From Fimiplasma intestinipullorum (lineage in GTDB: Bacteria > Bacillota_I > Bacilli_A > Erysipelotrichales > Coprobacillaceae): DNA of 19,847 nt. The notes below the pieces were generated by a model. It had not been told where the DNA came from and searched no databases. It saw only the letters and a list, made by a program, of their open reading frames with translations. The translations under genes were made by a program, and so were the position numbers. How positions within the stretch are numbered: the stretch's first letter is position 1; every line of letters starts with the position of its first letter. Positions 14,009 through 19,847 of the stretch are shown in pieces. The stretch is taken from the NCBI GenBank assembly GCA_018715065.1, contig DVMJ01000089.1:1-19847 (forward strand). The letters are read 5' to 3'.

Positions 14009-14668
14009 TTATCTTTCCTTTCGCATATTTTTCCATCTTCCATGAAAGCGTGTCTTTCTCCTGCCAGATGCGATCACGAGTCGGGAAACTGATCGTGCTC
14101 CCGCCTGATGTAAACGCGCTTCACAAGCCTCCAGTGTCATCCCCGAGGTCATCACATCATCCACCAACAGGATCCGTTTGTCTTTAATCAGCCAGGCATC
14201 ATGAATGCCGATCACATCCCATACTGCCTGACGTCCCTGCCAGCTCTGTGTCGCTTGTTTATACGGATATTTCTTATATAAGACCGGATAAATGGGCAGG
14301 TCAAGTGAACGAAACATTTCCACTAAATGGACAAAGCCACGTTGTTGATTCTCACTCTCAACAGAGGGGGCGGGCACAATGATCATTTGTCGATAGCGCC
14401 TTTTCAGTCGTTCCACCTGACCGTTTAAAAAGACCGGTGCAAGCGCCAGATCCCCCTGTCCCTTGAATTGAAACAACAAGTTCCGTAAAAAGTCATCATA
14501 CAGATATAAGATTTCTCCCCGGCAAGGATACGGATAAGGCTTCAACAGGCGTCGGCATTTGCCGCAGATCACATCCGTATCCCGTACCACAAAATAACTG
14601 ATCGAATCATCCTGATAGATGGAGGATCGACATATCAGGCATTTTTTTGTTGGATGTGGGTCATGCAT
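14009..14668 (-). CDS. comF: ComF-family competence protein (ComFC-like phosphoribosyltransferase)
   Basis: 219 residues. The N terminus has a zinc finger: C10-L-I-C13 and C35-G-K-C38. The rest is a phosphoribosyltransferase fold with the PRPP-binding loop I-L-L-V-D-D-V-M-T-S-G-M-T-L (about 166-179). ComF/ComFC is needed for efficient uptake of transforming DNA and works with the ComFA helicase; its chemical role is not settled. The start at 14668 overlaps the end of comFA by 34 nt; AAGGGAGATGAAAGG precedes it and no later start would keep the first CxxC. The cold-shock gene follows after 4 nt. Confidence 0.93.
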   Translation of the reverse strand: MHDPHPTKKCLICRSSIYQDDSISYFVVRDTDVICGKCRRLLKPYPYPCRGEILYLYDDFLRNLLFQFKGQGDLALAPVFLNGQVERLKRRYRQMIIVPAPSVESENQQRGFVHLVEMFRSLDLPIYPVLYKKYPYKQATQSWQGRQAVWDVIGIHDAWLIKDKRILLVDDVMTSGMTLEACEARLHQAGARSVSRLVIASGRRKTRFHGRWKNMRKER

Positions 14669-15750
14669 CCTTTCATCTCCCTTGTTTTTCGATGAGCCAA
14701 AAAATAGATCTTACCATGCGGATGTAATGGTTTGCGTCCTACACGTCCGCAAATTTGTATCAAGGTGGATGTGTCAAAGACCGGATGATCAGCCTGAAAT
14801 ACGATGACCTGAACATCTTCAAAGGTCATGCCTCTTTCTAAGAGCGTCGTACAGATCAAAAAAGAAAACTGCCGCGCTTTAAAAGCGGCAATGATGGCTT
14901 CACGCCGGGCACTTTGGGAATGGACAAGTTCACACTTTAAGCCCCACCATTTGAGATATCTGGCTAGCTGATTGCCAATGGCCTTGGTCGGAACAAAGAT
15001 CAGTGCCTGTTTTCCCTGATGCAAAAAAAGACGCAAATCGCGCCATAAAGAATAGTAAAGCCACTTTTGCACCTGGGGGACATCCAGGCGATGACCATGA
15101 TATCGTCGATTCAGCTCAAACACCGCAAAACCCGTCTTTGGATCAGGACGATCAAGGGTGGCACTCATGATAATCAGCTGCCCTTTACAGGCATTCGCAG
15201 CGATTGCCATGAGCTGCTTTTGCCCATAGAAGGGAAAAGCATCCGCCTCGTCTATGATCAGCAGATCAAAGAAGGCCGGGTAACGATACAACTGATGGGT
15301 CGTACAGATGACTAGCGGGGCATAACATTGCTCATGATGTCCGCCATATACACTGGCGATCTCAACACCGTGAAACTGCCTGGATAAACGCTCTGTCATC
15401 TCTATGACCAGATCGCGCCGCGGCAGGGCAAAACAAACCGTCTGATGACAACTGAGCTTCTCCAGAATGCTCGCATAGACCAGTTCCGTTTTGCCGCTGC
15501 CACAAACCGCCTGAATCATCACATGCTGCTTTTGTCTGATGGCCTGCACGATCCCTTTGCTGATGCGATCTTGTGCTTCGGATAAATCGTAACCTAAACA
15601 ATACCCCACCTCATCTTGAAAGTGGACGCTTTGATGCAAGGGCTGATAAGATCCCATCTCCAGACGACCAAAGCTGATGCAATCCCGGCAATAGACCAAC
15701 CGACCGATCTGGACAATACCATTTTCACTCTGACAACGTGGACAGCGCAT
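14635..15750 (-). CDS. comFA: ComFA-like DNA translocase/helicase
   Basis: 371 residues from ATG 15750; ATG 15759 (374 residues) lies only 1 nt from the GAAGGGAGGG ribosome site, while 15750 lies 10 nt from it. A zinc finger (C-P-R-C near residue 3-6, C-R-D-C near 21-24) is followed by a superfamily 2 helicase: Walker A A-V-C-G-S-G-K-T-E (about 81-89), the D-E-A-D box (167-170), S-A-T, and Q-I-C-G-R-V-G-R. ComFA is the cytoplasmic ATPase thought to pull transforming single-stranded DNA through the ComEC channel. It is somewhat short compared with Bacillus ComFA (about 460 residues). First gene of comFA-comF-csp. Confidence 0.93.
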   Translation of the reverse strand: MRCPRCQSENGIVQIGRLVYCRDCISFGRLEMGSYQPLHQSVHFQDEVGYCLGYDLSEAQDRISKGIVQAIRQKQHVMIQAVCGSGKTELVYASILEKLSCHQTVCFALPRRDLVIEMTERLSRQFHGVEIASVYGGHHEQCYAPLVICTTHQLYRYPAFFDLLIIDEADAFPFYGQKQLMAIAANACKGQLIIMSATLDRPDPKTGFAVFELNRRYHGHRLDVPQVQKWLYYSLWRDLRLFLHQGKQALIFVPTKAIGNQLARYLKWWGLKCELVHSQSARREAIIAAFKARQFSFLICTTLLERGMTFEDVQVIVFQADHPVFDTSTLIQICGRVGRKPLHPHGKIYFLAHRKTREMKGCMTHIQQKNA

Positions 15751-15770
15751 TTCTTTCATTCCCTCCCTTC

Positions 15771-15800
15771 ATTAAAAAGACAGGCCATTTCCAAATGCAA
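15771..15800 (-). promoter_or_regulatory. Possible promoter of the comFA operon
   Basis: Minus strand TTGCAT (15800-15795), 18-nt spacer, TTTAAT (15776-15771). Its -35 box lies next to the -35 box of the divergent radical SAM promoter, so the two would compete for polymerase. No competence-specific (ComK or ComX) box was recognised. Confidence 0.45.
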
Positions 15801-15816
15801 ACTTTTGTGGCATAAT
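15788..15816 (+). promoter_or_regulatory. Promoter of the radical SAM gene
   Basis: TTTCCA (15788-15793), 17-nt spacer, CATAAT (15811-15816) preceded by TGG as in an extended -10. The transcript begins near 15823, directly before AAAGGAGG. Confidence 0.65.
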
Positions 15817-15837
15817 AAAAGGCAAAGGAGGATGATC

Positions 15838-17481
15838 ATGAAAACTCTCATCACCACACTCAATGCCAAATACATTCATACGGCACTAGCTATTCGTCTG
15901 CTTTATGTTGCCAGCTATCCTAAGCACGATGTCGCTTTGAAAGAATATACCATTAAACAAAAAAACGAAGACATCGTTCAGGATATTCTTTCACAGCAGG
16001 TCGATGCGGTGGCTTTCTCCACTTATATTTGGAATGTCGAGCCAATCAAAGATATCTGCAAGCAATTAAAACAAGCCAAACCGGAGATCATCATCATGCT
16101 GGGTGGACCGGAAGTCAGTTATGAGCCAGAACACTTCCTTACCCATTTTGACATCGATTATGTGCTCAGTGGAGAGGGCGAGATCACTTTTGAGATGCTG
16201 CTTGAAGCCCTCGAAAAGAAAGAAGCCATCGCGATTCCCGGTGTGAGCTATCAGGGGCATATCGCTACCGAGATCCCTCAAACACCGCTCAGTTACATTG
16301 AGACCCTGCCTTCCCCTTATATCCTCAAACAGGACGAAGACAAGCTGGCTCATCGCATTCTTTATTTTGAAACCAGTCGAGGCTGTCCTTTTTTGTGCCA
16401 GTATTGTCTGTCCAGTCTGGAAAAAGGCATGCGCTTTTATTCGCATGACTATCTGGCCAGTCAGCTGGACTTGATTTTTGCCAGTCCGGCCAGGATCATC
16501 AAGGTGCTTGATCGCAGCTTCAACGCCAAGATGGATCACGCCCTGTTTGTCCTGGATTACATCTTTAAGCATCACGGTCCTCATCAGCAATTCCAGTTTG
16601 AGATCAACGCCGATGTCTTCCCACAAAAAATCATCGACTTTATCAATGAAAAGGCGCCTAAAGGATTGCTGCGTTTTGAGATCGGCATTCAATCCACCTA
16701 TGAGCCCACCAACCGAGCCGTCAAACGCATTCAAAATTTTGAACGCCTCAGCGAGGTCATCAAAGCCCTGAGCGAGGGAGGAAAATGTGACCTGCACCTG
16801 GATCTGATTGCCGGATTGCCCTATGAGACATATGATCGCTTTGCTCAATCTTTCGATGATGTCTTTGCTTTTCGTGCCAAAGAACTGCAGCTTGGCTTCT
16901 TGAAAATGCTGCGCGGGACGGGGCTTCGCAATCAGGCCGATGATTACGGCTACACTTATCAGTTTGAAGCACCTTATGAAATGCGGCAAAATGACTGGAT
17001 CAGTGAAGCCGAGATTCAGGAAGTCCATCTGGCTGAGGAGATGCTGGAAAAATACTGGAACAGCGGCCGCTTTAAAGACAGTATGAACGCTATCATGGAT
17101 GAGGTTCCCTCCGCATTTGCCTTTTTTCATGATTTAGGCACGTACTACAAAACCCACCACTACCCCTTCCATGGTTATCAGCCCGAGCTGCTCTATCAGA
17201 TCTTAGACGACTATACAAATAGGCGCTACCACGATCTTCTGATCATCGATTATCTGGCAAGCTGCAAAACACGGATGAAGCGCTGGTACGAACCAACTCT
17301 CTCCCACGACGAACGTCATGCCGTGATTGAAGCCCTGGGAGAAGCCTACCAGCTTAACCGTGATGAGCTCTATCGCTATGCTCGCATCGAAAAGCTATCT
17401 GACCGGTATGTCATTGCCATTTATAAAAACTATCAATGCACGCTGACAAGCTACCCGCTTAACTTAAAAACCACCGCATAA
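15838..17481 (+). CDS. B12-binding-domain radical SAM protein (DUF4080-type)
   Basis: 547 residues. Residues 1-125 form a cobalamin-binding-like alpha/beta domain (start M-K-T-L-I-T-T-L-N-A-K-Y-I-H, later I-M-L-G-G-P-E-V-S-Y, then Y-V-L-S-G-E-G-E). It lacks the D-x-H-x-x-G motif of base-off B12 binders. The radical SAM core begins near 176 with E-T-S-R-G-C183-P-F-L-C187-Q-Y-C190, the CX3CX2C that holds the 4Fe-4S cluster. The C-terminal 150 residues resemble DUF4080. Relatives are often labelled cyclases or methyltransferases by similarity; the real reaction is unknown. The start at 15838 is 6 nt from AAAGGAGG, better than ATG 15832. It is a single-gene unit, divergent from comFA. Confidence 0.88.
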   Translation: MKTLITTLNAKYIHTALAIRLLYVASYPKHDVALKEYTIKQKNEDIVQDILSQQVDAVAFSTYIWNVEPIKDICKQLKQAKPEIIIMLGGPEVSYEPEHFLTHFDIDYVLSGEGEITFEMLLEALEKKEAIAIPGVSYQGHIATEIPQTPLSYIETLPSPYILKQDEDKLAHRILYFETSRGCPFLCQYCLSSLEKGMRFYSHDYLASQLDLIFASPARIIKVLDRSFNAKMDHALFVLDYIFKHHGPHQQFQFEINADVFPQKIIDFINEKAPKGLLRFEIGIQSTYEPTNRAVKRIQNFERLSEVIKALSEGGKCDLHLDLIAGLPYETYDRFAQSFDDVFAFRAKELQLGFLKMLRGTGLRNQADDYGYTYQFEAPYEMRQNDWISEAEIQEVHLAEEMLEKYWNSGRFKDSMNAIMDEVPSAFAFFHDLGTYYKTHHYPFHGYQPELLYQILDDYTNRRYHDLLIIDYLASCKTRMKRWYEPTLSHDERHAVIEALGEAYQLNRDELYRYARIEKLSDRYVIAIYKNYQCTLTSYPLNLKTTA

Positions 17482-17492
17482 ACGGTGGTTTT
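17467..17492. terminator. Bidirectional terminator between the radical SAM gene and sdpI
   Basis: AAAACCACCG (17467-17476) and CGGTGGTTTT (17483-17492) form a perfect 10-bp stem. The 6-nt loop CATAAA contains part of the last codon and the stop (17479-17481) of the radical SAM gene. T-rich flanks on both strands let it also end the converging sdpI transcript 14 nt after that stop. Confidence 0.88.
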
Positions 17493-17506
17493 ATCATTTC
17501 CCGAAG

Positions 17507-18145
17507 TTATGAATGATGTGAAGCAAAGATATACCAAGAATAGACACAGCAGCCAAACACCATCCCCAGCATTCCCAAAAGACAGATCACATTCAACCAA
17601 CCCTGGTTAAACAAACCCGCAGCAATCAAAAGAAAACCGCTGGCTACAAAAGCCATCCCGCCGATTCGCTGCGTACGATACCAGGTATGCTCGTCGGACA
17701 AAGCCCATGGTGTACGAAAACCAACAAAATAATTACGGGGAAGGCGCGGCATATAATTTCCCAGTCCAAGCATAAAAAGTCCGATCACAACCTGAATCAG
17801 CACCCCTGCGGGAATCTTCTGATTGATGATCACAACAATCGTGACCAGATTCATCGCTATCAACAATAAGACAACCAGATCACGCATCAATAAATAGGTC
17901 TTCATGCCACTTTTCATCTTTTGTGCATGCGGATCGATTTTTTGCAGGAACGGAATCAGATAATAGAAGATCAAGGGCAGCATACCCAGTCCAAATAAGA
18001 CCCATTTGGGCGCATATTGATCGATCTTTCCGGCATAATTCCAATGCACAGGAATATCGGTGGAAATAAAGAAATAAAGCCCGCTATCGAAGAGTAGGAT
18101 CAGCAGGGCCAACATCAGAATCAAACGCGGCATCTTCACTTTCAT
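17507..18145 (-). CDS. sdpI: SdpI-family membrane protein (DUF1648)
   Basis: 212 residues, close to Bacillus SdpI (about 207). Five to six membrane segments. The N-terminal DUF1648 pattern is S-T-D-I-P-V-H-W-N-Y-A-G-K-I-D; the SdpI signature is P-R-N-Y-F-V-G-F-R-T-P-W-A-L-S-D-E-H-T-W (about 145-165). In Bacillus, SdpI gives immunity to the SdpC cannibalism peptide and also sequesters the repressor SdpR at the membrane. No sdpABC toxin genes are present here, so the cue may be different. The start at 18145 has AAGGAGG 8-9 nt upstream; the sdpR end overlaps it by 62 nt. Third gene of the operon. Confidence 0.9.
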   Translation of the reverse strand: MKVKMPRLILMLALLILLFDSGLYFFISTDIPVHWNYAGKIDQYAPKWVLFGLGMLPLIFYYLIPFLQKIDPHAQKMKSGMKTYLLMRDLVVLLLIAMNLVTIVVIINQKIPAGVLIQVVIGLFMLGLGNYMPRLPRNYFVGFRTPWALSDEHTWYRTQRIGGMAFVASGFLLIAAGLFNQGWLNVICLLGMLGMVFGCCVYSWYIFASHHS

Positions 18146-18413
18146 GACTGGCTTCCTCCTTCCGGCAAAAATCAAAGATCCATTTAACGGCTTCCTGAAA
18201 AACGGTCATATTTAAACGATAAATAATACTTTGGCCTTCGCGCTGATCGATCACCAGTTCACAGGATTTAAGGATCGCTAAATGGTGTGAGATCGAAGGC
18301 TTGGAGATTTGAAAATAGGAAGCAATCTCGCCCGCGCTCATTTCGCGCTGTTTCAAGAGTTCCAATATCTTACGGCGCGTGGGATCGCTTAAAGCCTTAA
18401 ACACATCGTTCAT
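18084..18413 (-). CDS. sdpR: ArsR/SdpR-family autorepressor
   Basis: 109 residues. A winged helix-turn-helix of ArsR type: F-K-A-L-S-D-P-T-R-R-K-I-L-E-L-L (5-20), then S-A-G-E-I-A and the recognition helix S-K-P-S-I-S-H-H-L-A-I-L (about 38-49). It lacks the Cys metal sites of ArsR/SmtB sensors, as expected for SdpR, which is controlled by membrane sequestration by SdpI. The last 20 residues, acidic and beyond the usual SdpR length of about 90, are encoded in the overlap with sdpI. GGAAGGGG precedes the ATG. The likely operator is the inverted repeat at 18573-18589 in the operon promoter. Translation is linked to both neighbours by overlaps. Confidence 0.93.
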   Translation of the reverse strand: MNDVFKALSDPTRRKILELLKQREMSAGEIASYFQISKPSISHHLAILKSCELVIDQREGQSIIYRLNMTVFQEAVKWIFDFCRKEEASHESEDAAFDSDVGPADPTLR

Positions 18414-18540
18414 GCAGTTCGCCCCTTCCTGCCATCCCAGAGATCCCCGTCGTCATCACGGAGAAGACCGGAAGATGCATCTGACAAAAAGGGCAAGTCA
18501 TTACATGCCATCGCTTCATCTCTACTAAAGTCAACGTCAT
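18397..18540 (-). CDS. Small Cys/His protein heading the sdpR-sdpI operon (47 residues)
   Basis: A 47-codon frame whose ATG lies 8 nt after GGAGGG (18554-18549), the best ribosome site in the operon, and 17 nt after the predicted transcript start. It carries C16-P-F-C19 and H43-E-R-C46, a CX2C-X23-HX2C spacing that could bind one zinc, plus six Met. It overlaps the start of sdpR by 17 nt. I do not recognise a family. A second frame covering the same bases (18410-18595) begins before the promoter and is less likely. Support is positional (promoter, ribosome site, overlap) and the Cys/His pattern; without homologs the call is uncertain. Confidence 0.5.
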   Translation of the reverse strand: MTLTLVEMKRWHVMTCPFCQMHLPVFSVMTTGISGMAGRGELHERCV

Positions 18541-18563
18541 CTCGCTCACCCTCCTTTTTTGAC

Positions 18564-18592
18564 ATCATACCACAAGCCTTGTAGGCTTGCAA
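18564..18592 (-). promoter_or_regulatory. Promoter of the sdpR-sdpI operon
   Basis: Minus strand TTGCAA (18592-18587), 17-nt spacer, TATGAT (18569-18564). It begins right after the T run of the dipeptidase terminator. The operator fills the spacer. Confidence 0.82.
18573..18589. promoter_or_regulatory. Likely SdpR operator (inverted repeat)
   Basis: CAAGCCT-TGT-AGGCTTG: perfect 7-bp arms around 3 nt. It overlaps half of the -35 box and most of the spacer of the operon promoter, the position expected for an ArsR-type autorepressor site. No T run follows directly, so it is not a terminator. Confidence 0.75.
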
Positions 18593-18593
18593 C

Positions 18594-18621
18594 AAAAGAA
18601 GCGACGCTAATGCGTCACTTC
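18594..18621 (-). terminator. Intrinsic terminator overlapping the dipeptidase stop
   Basis: On the minus strand GAAGTGACGC (18621-18612), loop ATTA, GCGTCGCTTC (18607-18598): a 10-bp stem with one U-G pair, then TTTT. The stop codon TAG (18609-18607) spans the loop and the 3' arm. Confidence 0.85.
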
Positions 18622-19596
18622 TTTGAAAACGCGCAGAACGTTCTTATAGAAAATTTTCTCGATGTCTGCTTCACTGAAGCCTTCTGCAGCTAAAGCCTGA
18701 GCCAGCTGTGGCAAGTAGGAAGCATCTTTCATTTCCAGATTCTGTGGAATGCCATCAAAGTCAGAGCCTAAGCCCACACAATCAATGCCTCCGACTTCCA
18801 CGATATGTTTGATGTGTTTGACCATATCGGCGATATAAGAGAAGTTCTCTTCTCCTTCCGGAACCTCTCTTAAGAAGTCTGCTGCGTAGTTGATGCCCAT
18901 CACACCGCCGCGTTTCGCTAATTCACGAATCATATCATCCGTTAAATTGCGGCAGTGATTGCATACCGCCCGCGCATTGGAATGACTTGCCACAAAAGGT
19001 CCCGTGGTATATTTGAGGACATCATAGAAACCTGCATCCGATAAGTGAGAAACATCGACGATAATGCCCAGGCGATTCATTTCCTTAACCATCTCAATCC
19101 CAAATGGTGTCAGACCGTCTTTTGTGTTTGGACTCTTAAAATCAGGATGTTCACTGCGCACAAAGTTAGGATAACCGATACCATTTTCAAAGTTCCAGGT
19201 CAGCGTGATCATTCGGACACCCAGGCGATAGAAATCGCGCAAATAAGCAAGATTTCCTTTGGTTACACCGCCCTCTTCAATGGTCAGGATCGCTGACATC
19301 CTGCCTGAAGCAGCATTTTGTTCCAGCTCTTCGCCATTGCGTGCTAATGCGATCTTGTCCGGATGCGCTTCAATTTCCTGGTAAAAACGATCGATCATCT
19401 CCATACAGGTCTCAAATGGATTTTCCACATTAAAGGGCACAAACATCGCAAAACACTGTGCCAGGTAATCGCCTTTTTCCATCTTTTCTAAATCAATATT
19501 CATCTGATTGGATAGGATGTTCTGGTGATCCTGTCCCTTCTTGTCCTGCATGTATAAACCACCGATGGTGTCACAATGCATATCAATGACTTTCAT
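18607..19596 (-). CDS. M19 (renal dipeptidase-type) membrane dipeptidase
   Basis: 329 residues, normal for bacterial M19 enzymes. The binuclear zinc ligands can be seen: H7 and D9 in D-M-H-C-D-T, the bridging Glu in I-E-E-G-G (about 107-108), H184 in V-D-V-S-H and H205 in S-H-S-N-A-R. The G-S-D-F-D-G motif (277-282) follows. These enzymes hydrolyse dipeptides, including ones with a D-residue at the C terminus, and are mostly cytoplasmic in Bacillota; no signal peptide is seen. AGAAGGGGG lies upstream of the ATG. It has its own promoter and a terminator, so it is a single-gene unit. Confidence 0.95.
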   Translation of the reverse strand: MKVIDMHCDTIGGLYMQDKKGQDHQNILSNQMNIDLEKMEKGDYLAQCFAMFVPFNVENPFETCMEMIDRFYQEIEAHPDKIALARNGEELEQNAASGRMSAILTIEEGGVTKGNLAYLRDFYRLGVRMITLTWNFENGIGYPNFVRSEHPDFKSPNTKDGLTPFGIEMVKEMNRLGIIVDVSHLSDAGFYDVLKYTTGPFVASHSNARAVCNHCRNLTDDMIRELAKRGGVMGINYAADFLREVPEGEENFSYIADMVKHIKHIVEVGGIDCVGLGSDFDGIPQNLEMKDASYLPQLAQALAAEGFSEADIEKIFYKNVLRVFKEVTH

Positions 19597-19620
19597 CTCT
19601 CAAACCCCCTTCTGATTATG

Positions 19621-19649
19621 ATTTTACCAGACTTTTTCATATTTCACAA
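19621..19649 (-). promoter_or_regulatory. Promoter of the dipeptidase gene
   Basis: Minus strand TTGTGA (19649-19644), 17-nt spacer, TAAAAT (19626-19621). The transcript begins near 19614, a leader of about 18 nt. It lies 11 nt past the stop of the upstream hydrolase gene; no terminator separates them, so read-through is also possible. Confidence 0.7.
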
Positions 19650-19660
19650 AATATTTTTCT

Positions 19661-19847
19661 TTATTTTAGTGTTATAACCTCTCCCGGCAATACATATTCG
19701 AAACCAGATGCCGTGAATTCTGGGATTTTTTCACTGGCAAAGAGCTTTTCAGGAGAAGTATGATAAACAAAGGTATGCTTTGCACCGATGATCTGGCGGC
19801 ACTTCGCGGCTTCTGAAAGATCCATGTTGTAGATCCCATCGCAGCAT
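19661..19847 (-). CDS. Metallo-beta-lactamase-fold hydrolase, C-terminal part (cut by window edge)
   Basis: The last 62 codons of a gene that starts beyond the window. The pattern C-D-G-I-Y-N-M-D-L-S-E-A-A, then I-I-G-A-K-H-T-F-V-Y-H, then S-P-E-K-L-F, and the closing L-P-G-E-V-I-T-L, is the usual C-terminal end of UlaG/YtkL-like metallo-beta-lactamase-fold hydrolases. There, the D is a metal ligand and the late His lies in the active site. The HxHxDH motif that would confirm the family is off the window. Substrate unknown. It reads in the same direction as the dipeptidase gene and ends 65 nt before it. Confidence 0.68.
   Translation of the reverse strand, partial: CCDGIYNMDLSEAAKCRQIIGAKHTFVYHTSPEKLFASEKIPEFTASGFEYVLPGEVITLK

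Noticed and set aside
13711..14187. 158-codon plus-strand frame across the cold-shock gene and comF end
   Set aside because: Antisense to two well-supported genes and runs through a terminator hairpin; no ribosome site.
16066..17130. 354-codon open frame antisense to the radical SAM gene
   Set aside because: Fully inside a gene with clear motifs on the other strand; no promoter, ribosome site or recognisable domain. A codon-use shadow.
18410..18595. 61-codon minus-strand frame whose stop overlaps the sdpR start (ATGA)
   Set aside because: Its first codons lie in or before the promoter (-35 at 18592), and no later start has a ribosome site. The 47-codon frame at 18397-18540 fits the promoter and ribosome site better.

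Overview
The window looks like a piece of a Bacillota (Firmicutes) chromosome. It has moderate GC, strong GGAGG-type ribosome sites, sigma-A-type promoters and a comFA-comF ... secA-prfB block as in Bacillus and its relatives. The mix of families (DUF4080 radical SAM, short SSB, DAK-like small protein, SdpR/SdpI, M19 dipeptidase) would fit the Erysipelotrichia, but that rank is inference. The genetic code is standard: RF2 is encoded and TGA is used as a stop. No rRNA, tRNA, CRISPR array, insertion sequence or phage gene was seen. No gene-free stretch exceeds 300 bases.

Layout. (1) 1-2333: a BlaR1/BlaI-type sensor-repressor pair on the minus strand faces a lipoprotein-Nudix unit on the plus strand; a perfect BlaI-type palindrome sits inside the lipoprotein promoter. 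(2) 2383-2746: a short SSB. (3) 2749-4480: an M14 zinc carboxypeptidase on the minus strand. (4) 4520-6690: a plus-strand unit of membrane protein, LytTR regulator with a degenerate receiver-like half, and patatin-like lipase. (5) 6694-8156: a PfkB sugar/nucleoside kinase translationally coupled to a YcxB-like membrane protein. (6) 8168-9011: a membrane-anchored GH25 lysozyme. (7) 9016-9881: a scar region with a small DAK/FakA-like domain protein abutting an ABC-permease remnant that has lost its 5' part. (8) 9888-13719: secA-prfB. (9) 13773-15800: comFA-comF-cold-shock protein, an operon for DNA uptake plus an RNA chaperone. (10) 15788-17492: a divergent B12-binding radical SAM protein. (11) 17507-18592: an SdpR/SdpI-type operon headed by a small Cys/His protein, with a clear operator in its promoter. 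(12) 18594-19649: an M19 dipeptidase. (13) 19661-19847: the 3' end of a metallo-beta-lactamase-fold hydrolase.

Two themes run through the window. Transcription units are very compact: most predicted leaders are about 12-20 nt, and seven genes have their stop codon inside the terminator hairpin. There are also several small self-contained regulatory modules (BlaI/BlaR1, LytTR plus membrane partner, SdpR/SdpI) whose operators or partners can be seen but whose targets or effectors are not the textbook ones. The best leads are the BlaI-type operator controlling a lipoprotein rather than a beta-lactamase, the 47-residue CX2C...HX2C protein heading the sdpR-sdpI operon, and the rearrangement scar near position 9270.
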